Assembly (NCBI RefSeq): GCF_022458985.1
Contig: NC_061770.1
Span: 5,985,506 to 6,049,505 of the forward strand
DNA: 64,000 bases
Direction: 5' to 3'
DNA from: Mugil cephalus
Lineage: Eukaryota > Chordata > Actinopteri > Mugiliformes > Mugilidae
How positions within the stretch are numbered: the first letter of the stretch is position 1; each line of letters opens with the position of its first letter. Below are positions 1-23,410 of this stretch, one piece after another. Both the position numbers and the translations under genes were made by a program. Below the pieces are notes generated by a model, which made no database searches, was not told the DNA's origin, and worked only from the letters and a program-made list of their open reading frames with translations.

Positions 1-280
1 TTTGCAGCAGTTGCAGTCAATATCTGACAGGTTCCTAATTAATTTCCTTGACTTTAAGCATTTTAAAAACATTTTGAAACACATTTTGAAGCAGGAAATG
101 GATGGTGGATGGGTCTGAACCAGCAGATAACCGAGGCACCTTCTTCTCATGGTTTCCTGTGTGTGAAGGATTTAGTTTTGTGTATGTTTTATCTCAGCAT
201 AATTACCCGTTTGCTCGCAGAGATAAACCTCCCCTCTGAGAACGTCCACACCGCGTGTCTGCCTCCCACTGTTCCCACAG

Positions 281-313
281 ATCAGGAGCCAGGACAACCC
301 GGAGGAGAAGGAG
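281..313 (+). other. Candidate upstream exon of slc11a2
   Basis: A 33-base segment sits between a good acceptor (tttcccacag-like context ending at 280) and a donor (gtgagg at 314). If it is coding, the only frame that joins open to the exon at 1023 reads QEPGQPGGEG followed by Val-Asp-Asp and then the Met at 1034. The zero frame would hit a stop just after the junction. NRAMP2 N-termini are poorly conserved, so similarity cannot settle this. It may be an alternative 5' exon, an untranslated exon, or chance. Confidence 0.3.
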
Positions 314-664
314 GTGAGGATGTTTATTTTGTACACAGGTTTGTTTTTTTATTTTCTCATCACGGATTCATGAAATGCATGGAACCTTTTCAGCAAGAGA
401 CATTTTTTCAGCTACAAAGAGGGCTACGGGAAACAATTACTGCCACTGACAACAGAACAGAATTCCCCGCTGTGTGGAGAGAGGTGAAGCATCGGGTTGT
501 TGTGTTTCTTTTAAAACCACAACAGACTGCTGACGTTCATGTCCAAAGCTTACATCACTCATTGCCGACCTTTTCCTCTTGCTGCAGCCTGTAAGGGTGA
601 CTGAAAGCATCCACTGGCCTTCAAGAAAAATGCGAACATTTGAAACAAAAACTCAACACAATGT

Positions 665-787
665 TGTTACATCCACATGAATGCCAGGTCCAAAAGTGTC
701 CCTGCAGACCATTGTGTCGTCACAAGATGGTCAACGTCATTCACTTCTCCTGTCAGTGGTTTTAATGTTGTGGCTGATCAGTCAATA
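665..787 (-). mobile_element. Tc1-like transposon remnant with one terminal repeat
   Basis: In reverse complement, 665-720 resembles the part of a fish Tc1-like transposase gene around the 'Gly-Ile-His-Val-Asp-Val' coding stretch, and 730-787 resembles the end of the same element (the 'agccacaacatta' terminal motif, then a 'ctgacaggagaagtgaat'-like inner segment). The middle of the element is missing, so this is an internally deleted copy. The match is from memory of the family, not from a search. Confidence 0.6.
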
Positions 788-1033
788 TTGAATGTCAGGT
801 GAATTGTATATTGGCATGAGGTAAAAATTGCTGCTGTGTCAGCTGTTAATGGACAACTAAAGACATGAAAGACATAAACATAACCAGGGTAGCAAGGTAA
901 TCACCGTGGGAATTATCACACCAATTATAGTACGTATCCTGTTGTAAAACTGTTTTATATCTTGTGTATTTACAGACACTGCGTGAACTGTTTAATGTCA
1001 TAATGTCTGTGCTCAGTCTCAGTGGATGATGTG

Positions 1034-12404
<11,371 letters not shown>

Positions 12405-13055
12405 ATCTATTATGGACGTCCACCTCAAAAGAACAGCTGTGAGAAATCTGACTGACTTTGTACTGCGCTGTTTTTTTTTGTTGTTTTTTTTTTGTTTTTT
12501 TTTTACTGCTGTTTTATTTATACTACAAACTCCTCCAGATAAAACTTGATGTTTTTATGGTGCTACATGCACGTTTAATGAGAAATCAAGAAACCTTTTG
12601 TAACTGTTTGTATTTTCACTACACTTACTGTTTAAAACACTGATTTTACAGAGTTACATGAGTTACATAGAATAACACACAACACAGATCACCTATTCGA
12701 ATGATACCCACATTTCTAATCTCAGTTGTTACACTTAGTAACAAGTATTTTATGTTTTAGAGACTTATACCTTTAACTTTTCCTTTCAGTACCAAAGCAA
12801 ATTGAGAGTGCTCCACAAAGGACAAGTCAAGTCGGTTTTATTTTGAAAACTGTATATCACATATTTACCTCAAGGAGGTTTCCAATGTGTGCAGCAAACC
12901 CAATTCAGAGAAGGATAAAAACACATTTAAATGGGGGAAAACACAGAAGAAACAGCAATTTAGAGGGCAAAATTATAGAATTAAATCTGAGCACTGTAGG
13001 ACAAGGCTTTCAACATAAAAAGCGAGAAATTCAATTAATAAAATCAATAAAAAAA
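12405..13055 (+). other. slc11a2: Probable slc11a2 3' UTR
   Basis: AT-rich sequence follows the TGA. Poly(A) signals AATAAA are at 13037-13042 and 13046-13051, the second followed by an A-run. The end of the transcript is uncertain, because the A-run could belong to the repeat at 12822. I did not see a CAGTGN iron-responsive-element loop with a plausible stem here. Confidence 0.5.
12822..12960 (+). repeat. Degraded dispersed fish repeat
   Basis: The run 'caagtcaagtcggttttatttt' followed by 'tatcacatatttacctcaagg' and 'aacccaattcagag' resembles a very common teleost interspersed repeat ('aagtcaattttattt ... atatcacaaatttgcctcaagg'). The copy is heavily diverged and its right end is not clear. 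Confidence 0.45.
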
Positions 13056-16000
13056 AAAAACAAAGACAAGCTAAGAGTGGATTAAACTAATGAAATGGGA
13101 GAATACAGATTGCAGATAGCCTGCTTAATAAAGATTGATTAAAAGTGCCAAATGAACTATATTCAATGTTTGTTCTAGTTATGTGTGGAAAAAACAGAAT
13201 CCAGCTTAACCACGTAAAACCTTGGCTCAAAGTGTTCAGTAGACAATTTTTCCTGAGAGGTCTGAATAAACCGATTAACCCGACAAATGTTTCACAAACC
13301 ACCAGAAGTATTTCAGAACCTTTTATTCAGTCTGCAGTTCCTCTTTCCGTCACAAGGGGGTGCTGCAGGCTGCCAGAGAGCGAGACTCCTCAGATACTGT
13401 AAACATCTCACAACCACTGCTTACAACATAACACAACACATGAAAGGCCATAGCCTATTATGTTGTATGCATGTTGTGTTGTTACAGAAGCAACATTATT
13501 ATTGTGTTAAACCAAATTAAAACAGTCACAATTATAGGATTTGATTGCAATACTGCAGCATGGGCATTGAGACTTGGCTGGTGTCTGACATGCCTGTGGT
13601 GGTGGCATGTCTGAAGAGTTGCAACCATTGTGTAACTGAGCAAGCGCTGCTGGTTTCACTGTTGTTTCAAATTCCAGCCGTGAAGTGCTTCAGCGTGTGG
13701 AAAGCTGAGGAAAGGCGGATGGACAGGTTTTTCTTTGCATTGTGGCGGGGAACTTTTTTCTTTTTCTTTTTTTTTTTCTTCCTTTCTTTTGCTCTCTCCC
13801 TGTCATGGAGGCAGAGTTATGTAAGTGAGGAGAGTCTTCCCACCTCCCCTCTCTGTTTTTGTTTTTCTCAATGAGCCAATGTCTCCCTGCCTAGGCCTCA
13901 CAGCCTGTCCAGTAGGCCCCTTTCCTGGAAACATAGCCTAGCAGAGGCCACTCAGGGGCAGGCCTGCGAGGTGGGAGAGGGGAAGGAGGATGGTGGTGGT
14001 GGTGGTGGTGGGGGGGGGGGGGTTGCTCTTCCAGCAAATCACATGATTGTGGACCCTACCGTCCCAGCCCTATGTGAGGCTCAGATGCTGCAAGCACATT
14101 TCAGCAGTTAGTTTGTCATCAGCGTGACTGGATGTTGCTAATGCATGGCAGAGTGCATGCGGCCGTAAGTACGCTGTAGACTCCCAGGTGTGAAATGCAG
14201 AAATAGAACCACAAGGCCTGGAGGACTCTGCATGTGTGTAATCTGTTTTGTGTTCATTTTTGTCACATGTTAATTGAGTGGCATATTCAAAATTGACTCG
14301 TGAAAACTGCTCAAGGATTTAATTAATTGTATTTTAACCAATTTCTACTGATATGTAGGTTAATAATTTATTTTTTGCTGAAAATGTTCTCGTCACGTTT
14401 GTTAATTCAGAAAACACAGAGGCACCGCACAATTTCCCCAATGTAGCATCAATTAAAGACTGTCTTAAATGTGTTGTTGAATTGGGAATGTACACAATAA
14501 ACTGCGTAACAATAAACACAAATTCTGTGATTTAACTGTGGCAAAACAAGTCTGTTTTGATTTTATCTTAAGCTGCCTGTGCATTAGTTCTGCAGACTGA
14601 CGGAAGGTGGATGTGGATTTATACGAGTTGCACGTGCTTTGAACATTTTTTTTTTTTTTTTAGGGGTTCTCAGGCCGGGGGCCTCCTTAACAGCAGCTGA
14701 CCCCTCTGCTCTGTGCCTTCTCACAGGAATGCGACCAGGAAAAAGAAGCACCAGAAAGCAGGCAAAGATAATGAATTTAAAGCTGATCTAGTAAACAGCG
14801 GCATCAGCCTTAAACCGCATGACATTTTCCAGCTGTGCGGTCCATACTTACTCTGTATATATTTTTACACACATCTGTCAGTGCTGTCTTAAAATGTCCG
14901 ACTCCAGGAATGCAAACAGCGAGGCCATTCGTGTTTATGTCTTGCATTGTGGCCACTGTGGGCACTGGCTCAGCTCAGGGTGTAATGGGCCCACATGTGT
15001 TAGAGAGCGGACCGGCTCAACTCTTGCTTTATTAACATGTTTATTTGTTTTTTCTCCCACTCAGCAGCCTTATGTGTGATTTACATGTGTGTTTAAATAT
15101 AGCAGATTGCTTAATTTCCCACTGTCCAGTTGGAGAATCACTCGGAGGTCTTTAAACCTTAAACCGGAGGATATGGAGGCGCTGCAGAATGTGTTTGACC
15201 ACAATTCCCAACCCACTTTTGTTTATTTGAGCAAAGTGAAAGAACTGATCTGTAGCTGGTTGAGGTGTACTCAGTGAAATTATTAGAAAATAAACAGGAT
15301 TTGTCTGAAATGTATTTATTGAAATACACAACTGTTTCTGTGCTTTTTTCATCCCTAATTTATAATTAGATTTAGGAGGAAATAATGAGTGTTTTTTTTT
15401 TAAATGTTGTGACACTGGTCTTTATTTATATATGATGCAACTGTGGTACAATGTGTATGGCCTGCAGCCTCATGGTAAAGCGCAGTAACTGCAGCAGAGG
15501 TTGTGTGCATTGTTTCACAAATGTAAGATTACCGCAGCACAGTGCATCCAAGAGCTGAAGACTCCACCACACACACACACAAACGCACACAAGCAGTCTA
15601 CAGGCAAAACAACTTACTTTTACTATTGTGTCAATAAAAGGAAGCGAAATGAGAGAGAAAATGAAAGGAGCCTGGGTCATTGGTTTCATTCTGCCCTCTG
15701 TTACCTCCACACATGAGGCTCTACCAGGCTCTACTTCGTGAAGCCATTCCACCCAGCTCATATGGTGATGTTCAACGAAGCCTGCTGGGGTCCATCAGAT
15801 GAAGGAATAGTGGAAAACTCTTCCTGTGACACGCATCATAGGTAAACTATGACTATTTACAGTTTGAAGGGAAATAATGTAACTATAGTTAAAGTTGTAG
15901 ATGAACACATCAACATAATTAGAACTGCTCATTTCTAGTGTATTGTTATTAAGTCTTTCTACTGCTTGTAAATTGTAAATGAAGGAAGTAGAGATAATTT

Positions 16001-16530
16001 ATGAGCTACATAAATACAATAATTCTTCAGTAATACATATATATATACGGCATTGATTCACTTTATATATATTATTCGGGCAGATTTTTTTTTGTTTGTT
16101 TTTGTTTTGTTTTCTGTATGATTTACCTGCTAGTCAGAGGTTATAATTCATAAAAACAGAAAGTAATTGTGTTTTAAAGTGAAAGGGAAAGCAAAATAAA
16201 ATAAATAAATAAATAATCATCATGATCTTAAGAACAAATACGCATTAAATGTAATGATAAACCATAATTGTTGGAATAATCGTGGTGGTTTGGTGTATTT
16301 CCTAAGCCATAATTAGTAATAATTACATTCCTCTCCTCCTTTGATTTTTTTTTCGATTTAAAAAACAAAATGCGCGTGCACAAAAAAAATTTATCTGATA
16401 AGTTTAAAAGTAAAGAAAAAACTCTAGCCATCTTGTCTTGTCTACTGACAGAGTTGAGTTGGCTAACGTTTGTTTATTTATTTTTTAATAATTTACAAAC
16501 AACGTGATCTCATTTGTACCAGCAGCGCTG
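13056..16530. other. Intergenic region between slc11a2 and ctdsp2
   Basis: About 3.5 kb with no exon-like segment. It contains a (GGT)n tract running into a G-run at 13991-14023, several T-runs (13760-13785, 14646-14661) and short AT repeats. Nothing else can be named. Confidence 0.6.
13991..14023. repeat. (GGT)n followed by poly-G
   Basis: Seven GGT units run into about fourteen G residues. Such G-rich DNA can form a quadruplex; this is a physical possibility, not evidence of function. Confidence 0.9.
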
Positions 16531-16539
16531 GAATGTGTT

Positions 16540-17240
16540 CGGTGCGGCGCGTGCTGGACTGGGAGGAATGCCTTGACCACGCCCCCTCCACCATGGCGCC
16601 CAATCAGAGAAAGGAGACCGTTTCAAGGCGCCCGCGGAGTCCCAACCGTAGAAAAACAAAACCACGGATAACAACAAAACTCACATATTACAGCTAATTA
16701 CGAATCAGAATCGGTTTCTTTGTGTGAGAGTGTTTGCATCCGATCGTTTATCGGTGTTTTTCGTCGCTCTTTATGCTCTCGGGGGCGATGTTGTTTATCT
16801 GTAGTAAAGGGGGGCTTGAAACCGCCCTCCCTTGCCCCATTTCCTCGGTTGTTTTCCTTCTCTCGCCTGGATTCTCCATGTTGTTGGTGCAAAAGTGAGG
16901 ACTTCGCAGCGACGGGAGAGGGGGGCTGCTCGGCGACATTACCCGTAATAGTAGTGGTACACCCGAGAAGACGGAGCGCACAGGGTCTCAAATAGCTACC
17001 TAAAAACATATCCAAGTGCCTTGCCCCCTCCCCAGGCGGACCTCCGGGAGAAGAACAAGAAGCGGCGGGGGAATAAAGAAACCCAGGAACAAGATAAATC
17101 CCACTCTCATTGAGGACCGAGGCGGATGACAAGTTAGCTCGGCGAATAATACGGTCAGCTTGTCAATAAAACCCAATGAGGGATGCCCATCAGTTCTCGG
17201 GGACAGGATTTGAGGATTTTGAGGGCTCCGTGATTGTCAG
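16540..17240 (+). promoter_or_regulatory. ctdsp2: CpG-rich promoter and 5' UTR of ctdsp2
   Basis: CpG density rises sharply from about 16.53 kb. A GC/CACCC-type box (gaccacgccccctcc, 16576-16590) and a CCAAT box (ccaatcag, 16600-16607) sit together with no TATA box, as in broad housekeeping promoters. The long leader to the ATG at 17241 contains upstream ATGs at 17176 and 17183. The transcription start itself cannot be fixed from sequence. Confidence 0.6.
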
Positions 17241-17465
17241 ATGGAAAGTTCTGTTATCACCCAAGTGCAGAAAGAAGACGTCCAAGTGTCACCGAAAACA
17301 GGTGAGACGGGCCCGCGTTGTTTGCTCTACAATTTCACTAAGGCCCCTCTCTAATTGTTGGGTATGATTTCAGTATTTTCTTTACAGTGATCGCTGTGCT
17401 AAGAAATCCCATTTATGTGTCAGTTGAGAGCTGCGGACGCTGGTTGAGCGCGGTCTGAGGCGCAT

Positions 17466-17510
<45 letters not shown>

Positions 17511-20500
17511 CAATCATTGCAAAATACAGATCGATGGTGTCAATAACTATCGTAACGGGCTTGTTTATTAATTATAATTCGCTCCAGATCTCTAAGATGA
17601 GTTGTTTTTCTCCAGCGGTGAGCAGCAGAACATAAAGTGTTTGGGTGGACTGACACCTAGCAGTCATATTATTGTGTTTCCCTCTCTCCTTCAAGTTCAG
17701 TCTCCATTACGCGGTGGCTTGGCCATCCATAGTTGATGTTGATGCTGTTTTTTCTCTCTTTAACCGTGCAAATCCGAGTCGCTCCTTTACATGCGGTGCT
17801 GTTATTGCCACTGGTCGGTGGTGGTGTGCTGGTGATCATGGCCAGCTCCCCACACCAAGCTGTATTTATGTCTATCAGGTTCAAGCTTGTTTGGCACCAT
17901 CCCATATCCTACTACTACCAGGTACAGCATGGAGAGCTGAACCTCGTCTGTCAACACAAGCTTCACACTGTTAACCTTATTTATGACTTGTTTTATTTTA
18001 TTTGTTGGTTTGTTTTATCTACATTTTAGGAGGGTGGATGCGGGTAGGTGCGCATTAATGAACGACTACCAGCTCTGTCCTCACGCCTTATTATACTACC
18101 TTAAACAGGATCTATGTTAAATCATGGTCCATGTTAAACTTTGATGGGTGTAAGAGGCCCTGCGGTGCTTGTTGGCTACACATCGGGACTGTATAGAGCT
18201 ACCAGGTGCCGCGGTATTGACAGCGGAATGCACAAACACACCCCTCCGCACACGCCCATTGTAGCGTCTTTTCAAAGATTTCGTTGTTTGCACACTTTCG
18301 TTAGGCTTGTAAGAGGCTTTGCTCATTGATTCAACCTCTTGGTTGCTAAAAATTTATACGCGTTGCATGATTGTGCTGCGTTTTGGCCTTGGAGAATAAT
18401 CACATTATTTTATTGCTTTGCGTGTTTTGATAGATTGAGCGGGTTTAAGTGATGTGTTGCGTTTCGGATTCATCTGGCTGCCACTGATAAATCTCTGAGA
18501 GATTAATCTTCTTTTATCTGCCCATGCTTTTACATGCAGGAGAGATCTAATGTATGTGTTATGTCATGCATGGCCGATAGTGTCCCCATGTGGAAATCAA
18601 TAGGCCGATTTGCATGCTGTACTCTGCTCATCGGGGCGCACATTCATGGGAAATAAGAAAATGGAAGTTGTATTAAGATATTTAATTTTTTTAAAATATG
18701 CCAGAAAATTGTGCTTTAGAATGACCAAAACAAGATCCGGTGTCCTTTGTCTCTTATCCTTGGAGTTGTGTAACATGGTTGTTGTCGTGTCTGCATTATG
18801 TCTTCAGAGCTCAGAGGATAAGAGCAGGTTATAACTCTTTACACGCTTCCTCTCTGTAGAAGGGACTGAGAGTGTTTATGAACTACGATGACACTGTATT
18901 GATGGGTGCAAAATTCTTGTTTGCAAGCCCTCACACGAAACCCACTAGATGGGACTTGCAAGAATGTTTTTCTTCTTCCTTTTTTTTTTTTTCACAAGTC
19001 TTGTATGAGGACACTGGTGGTCACGGTGGCTGATCAAAGCCCCGCAACAGAGCACTGAGGTGTGACTGGCTGTCCAGCTCGCTGACTGACCGACCGGCTG
19101 CCTGTCTGGCTTCTTCTGGCGAGCTTCAGGCAGCCCTGAAAGGTCTCGGAGTTTAAAATGGTTGGAATGTTTTCTGTCTGTGTTTTCTGTCGAAGGTACT
19201 GCTGAAAAGTGTGGGTTTTCCCGCCCTCTGTGATTATATAACATGTACCAGCCATTTCCAGCAGCAGCAACAGCAGCAGCAGAGGCAGGCGCATTAAAAA
19301 CAGATTTCATGTGCGGGCTGTGCCATCCCTGTAGACAGTTGGATGGTGCCTCCAGGAAAGGGGAAGCTCGTTTTATATGCGACGAATGATTTAAAAAAAA
19401 AAAAAAAAAAATCTTAAATGTATTTTTTGTATTGTATTTCTGTGAAAGAAAAAGGAAAAATGTTCTAGATTACATGTGGAGTTGGTGGATCTACTTAACG
19501 TTTCCATGCTGACGACATACAGTTTTCTCATGAAAGTGTCTCTCTGTCTCCGTGCTAAACAGGCCAGGTGAGCCGGTCTGCCCTCAAACAGCCTCGGAGT
19601 TGTAACATCTTCAAAGCACTCTTCTGTTGCCTCCAAGCTCAGGATGGCCCCAAGCCACCAACACCACTACCACCACCTTCCCAGCAGGCCTTGCTGGAGT
19701 CACAGGAAAATGGGACGTTTGTCAAGGTAATCCTATTCTCATATTTAACACAGCCGAACGCAGTTTGAAGACGTCATCCCAGTCCAGTCTTTATTTTTGC
19801 TTATTTAACATTTTACTTCCTTGTCGCGCCCACACGCACACACACGCACTCCTCGCTGTAAAAGAGGACGTGCTTAAGGAGTATGGCTATCTGTGCGAAT
19901 AAACTTAACACACTGTTGTAAAAATGTGCTTGTTATTGTCGTCAAGCCTTGTTTTATACAGCTATGCGCTAAAACCTCTACTGCACCTGCTCTTAACGTT
20001 TTGAAGGCAAACCACAACTGTCTGCAGATATGGAACCACTTTGATGTTCACGCTCGTTCCCTTAAGGAAGATAAGAATGACAGAGCAACTATCAATTCTT
20101 GAGGCAAACTGAGAGAGTGAGTGGAGAATGGTGTATTGTGTGCTTCATAATTGCTGAGGTGGAGAAAAAATAAAGCTTTGAGCGCCTGCTCGGCCACACC
20201 AGTGAACACTGTCAGTCTGATTAGGGCTTCAGTGCCATGTTAGGGGCATTTTAATGAGATGCTGTGTTGGTTCACGTTGAGGAGTGTCCTCTAGTATCAG
20301 GAGCAAACAGGAAACAGCATCTGTAGAGCCTGGTTATCATCTGGCAGCTTTCCACTGAAGTGAAACCAAATCAAACATTGGCACAGATGGGCTGATGTGG
20401 CATTGTTTAGATCGTGAAAGAAATTGCTGTGCAGCGTTTTTTTTTTTTCTTCATTTGCCCCTTTTAATAGATAAGCCATTTCTGTTGTGTAACATATTAA

Positions 20501-23410
20501 TAATTAATTTTGCATTGACTGATATGGACCCTAAACAAACAAAATTAACAAAGGAGGAAAAAAAAAAGATGTCTGAAAACAAGATTATATCAAGTTCGTT
20601 ATTTTCCCTGTAGGTAAATTCGTGTTGAATTTGACAAGACTCATTTGGGAAATATAATAAAGGACGTAAATCCTATATTTGTGCACACAGAGGCTGTTAC
20701 GTCAAATGATTAAACTTGCTCCTCCACTCCTCCTCCACATAGAATCTAAAATCTTACCTAATTCCTTAGAGGTCAAATCAAATGTAAATCATTGTACTGG
20801 TGGGACTAATCATGCTCCATCTCAGCTGTAAACATACCACAAATGACATAGGTGTATGTGGGACAGTGGCATTAAGGAAGTCTTTATGCGTCTCTTCAGC
20901 AATCTGAACCAAGCCTCCTGCCTGAGGTGAAGGCCCAGGACCAGGGGAAGATCTGTGTGGTCATAGACCTGGATGAGACGCTCGTGCACAGTTCATTCAA
21001 GGTACAGTCAAACACTCATATCTTTCTTTCTGTGTTTAGTGTTGTGGGTTAGCAGTGCAATTAGTGATCTTTCATTTTTTTCCTACGTTTCGCTCACATA
21101 TTTAGGTTGTAAATTTACACAAAGTCAGCTTCACCAACACACTCATTTGTATTCAAGTTGTTCTCTAAAGCCACTTGTTGGAATAACATCAAGCAAATCA
21201 TATTCCGTTTGTGTGGCTTATATGCTGTGATTTATGGCAGTGTTGTTATGTAATGCCATGTGAACGTACACAGCGTGGCTCATGTGAATGAACATGCCAA
21301 ACATCTCCCTCTGTGTTCTCCCTCCAGCCTATTAGTAATGCAGACTTCATCGTGCCTGTGGAGATAGAGGGAACCACACACCAGGTAAACTACTGTGTGT
21401 GTGTGCTGTAGCGGGGAGGGGGCTGTGTTTGTGTATGTAAGCTGATGTGTTTGCAGTGGTTGCTGAGCTGAAAAGGGATGGGTCTTGCAGCTGATCAGCC
21501 AGGTTTCTCGAAGATGGGTGGACAGAGCCCTCTACTGGCCACATGTTGAACAAGGCTGCACAAGTGGAAGTAGATGGATCAGCAAGAAAATGAGTCATTT
21601 CAGCTAAAGTGTCATTAATAAGTGATACACTGCATATCAGTGCCTCTGTGAAACAAATGTACTAGTAGCATCATGTACTGGACCCTTTGTTCAACTTTGG
21701 TATAGAGAGTCTCTGTTGGGCATGTGGAAATGTAATTAACTTAGAAATATGATTCCTGGGACCCCATGTGCTGGTAAAGAATCCTATGTGGGCCTCTGCC
21801 TGGTTCAAGTAATCCAGGATAGGCTGGTTAACACTGGCACGGCCTATTCTTGATTACTTGTTTCAGGAACTGGCCACAAGCAGCTAACGGACGGAAAGTT
21901 GATGGCAACAACGTGAAGAGATTGATTTGAGTGACGGCCAAACCTGTCTTGTAACTATTCGCTGACAGTCTGTTTGTGTTGCAGGTGTATGTGCTGAAGA
22001 GGCCGTATGTGGATGAGTTCCTGCAGAGAATGGGAGAGCTGTTTGAATGTGTGCTGTTTACAGCCAGTCTCGCTAAGGTACTTCAAATCAGATACTGAAA
22101 TAGTTCCATAAATAGATGTTCATGTTTTATTCAGAGGCTGTTTGATGACTGATGTAAAGTCTGATCTGTCACATGTTGTTCTGCTTTCTCTTGCCTTTTT
22201 ACTGGGACACCAGCCACTCAACATGCTGTTAGTCACCACAGTAAACACCCTCCCTATGGTTCAGTAAAGCCATAGATAGTTATCCTCTTTAGGTTAAAGC
22301 CTAGTTATAAATGCAAAATGCAGTCCAGATGAGTAGATTTTGTGGATGTATGATGCGATTTCTCAGCAATCTGCTGTTAGAAAAGAGCTTCACTAGCCAA
22401 ATCCCTAATCTTCCCTCAACTACCCCCTAATCCTTCACCAGTATGCAGACCCAGTGACGGACCTGCTGGATCAGTGTGGTGTATTCCGGGCCCGGTTATT
22501 CCGGGAATCTTGCGTATTCCACCAGGGCTGCTATGTCAAAGATTTGAGCCGCCTGGGCAGAGACCTCCATAAAACCCTCATCCTGGATAACTCTCCTGCC
22601 TCCTACATCTTCCACCCTAATAATGCTGTGAGTATTTGCCCATGTTGTCTATGACGTACCTTCTTGTTTGAAACCCAGTCACCTGCGATAAATAAATATT
22701 CGTCAGCCATTTGAATTCTACGACAGCCGCTCATAGAGTATAGAGGACTTGGAAAAACGTCAGGCACAACAATTGATTTAAAAACTCGAGTGCGGGAGAG
22801 GGGGGCACAGTAAAATAGAGAGATCTTATCGTCTAAACACTAAGATTTTCTCCAGACAAGAAGGTCAGTGTGAGATTGACTCTGACAAAACGTCACCGAT
22901 AATGAAATTACAGCGTTTGAAAGAGACTTAGTAGTCGGTAGACTAATAAAATTAGCTGTTCTGGACAGCTAAATTGGCCCAACTAGTGAAAAAAGCCCAG
23001 AGCCAAAGTTATGCCATCAATTAGGTTCGAGCCATGAAGTCAAACCAAAGAAAACAGCAAGTCCTCTCATTTCGGAGACTTTAAGAATTATTGACTTCAT
23101 TTGCTCTTTTTGTTTGCGGTGTCTAAAACAATCTTCCTAATGGTCATCATGAGAGTTTCCAATAAATTCTCCCTCATGTGACTCTAATTTGTAACCGTTA
23201 TCATCAGTAAAACTGCCATTCATATGTGACTGTCATTCACATCTAAGGTGCATAAGTCCAACAGTTTGAGTTTGTTGTCCTCAGGTTCCTGTAGTGTCAT
23301 GGTTTGATGACGTGGACGATGCAGAGCTGCTCAACCTCCTTCCTGTGTTTGAAGAGCTCAGTCAAGCCGACAACGTTTACACCCGGCTGGACGAGCTTCG
23401 TGGACATTAG
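17241..23410 (+). CDS. ctdsp2: CTD small phosphatase 2 (SCP2)
   Basis: Nuclear Mg2+-dependent phosphatase that removes phosphate from Ser5 of the RNA polymerase II tail and silences neuronal genes with REST. Coding exons: 17241-17301, 19563-19726, 20900-21001, 21328-21384, 21985-22077, 22442-22627, 23285-23410 (TAG). Junctions keep frame and give 262 residues (human CTDSP1 and CTDSP2 are about 261-271). The catalytic DLDET motif has Asp 98 as nucleophile and Asp 100 as acid/base; the FCP1-type LDNSP motif is at 207-211. The N-terminus (MESSVITQ) and the NIFKALFCC cysteine stretch resemble human SCPs; the cysteines are a likely palmitoylation site by family knowledge. Residues such as [13 protein letters not shown] and [19 protein letters not shown] favour CTDSP2 over CTDSP1 or CTDSPL, and mir-26a in an intron supports a ctdsp family host. 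The proline run PPTPLPPP at about residues 54-61 is in a linker. Confidence 0.95.
17302..19562 (+). other. ctdsp2 first intron
   Basis: About 2.3 kb. It holds a 34-base T-run at 17470-17503, an A-run at 19392-19410 and a (CAG)-like patch near 19260-19285. No exon seen. The CpG-rich sequence fades within the first 150 bases. Confidence 0.7.
17470..17503. repeat. Poly-T tract
   Basis: An uninterrupted run of 34 T residues, the longest homopolymer in the window, in ctdsp2 intron 1. The assembled length is likely unreliable. Confidence 0.95.
21792..21876 (+). ncRNA. mir26a: microRNA mir-26a precursor
   Basis: The 5' arm at 21804-21825 is identical, as I remember it, to vertebrate miR-26a-5p (begins TTCAAGTAATCC). 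The 3' arm at 21843-21864 matches a miR-26a 3p (begins CCTATTCTTGATT). The arms pair across a short loop (tggttaacactggcacgg), giving the normal precursor size. It lies in the sense direction in the ctdsp2 intron 21385-21984, matching the place of mir-26a-2 in mammalian CTDSP2, so it should be processed from the host transcript. miR-26 acts in neurogenesis, growth control and repression of its own CTDSP hosts. Confidence 0.97.

Larger units (their letters stand above)
17176..19571 (+). promoter_or_regulatory. Overlapping upstream reading frame in the ctdsp2 leader
   Basis: An ATG at 17176 opens a frame that passes through the main start (17241) in a different frame. It crosses the first splice junction exactly at a codon boundary and stops in exon 2 at 19569-19571, giving about 44 codons. 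A second ATG at 17183 opens a short frame that ends just before the main start. Both have weak start contexts. If translated they would lower CTDSP2 output; whether they are used is unknown. Confidence 0.5.

Noticed and set aside
16698..17132. Open frame of 144 codons on the - strand
   Set aside because: Lies in the CpG-rich ctdsp2 leader, where stop codons are rare; no domain and no splice context.
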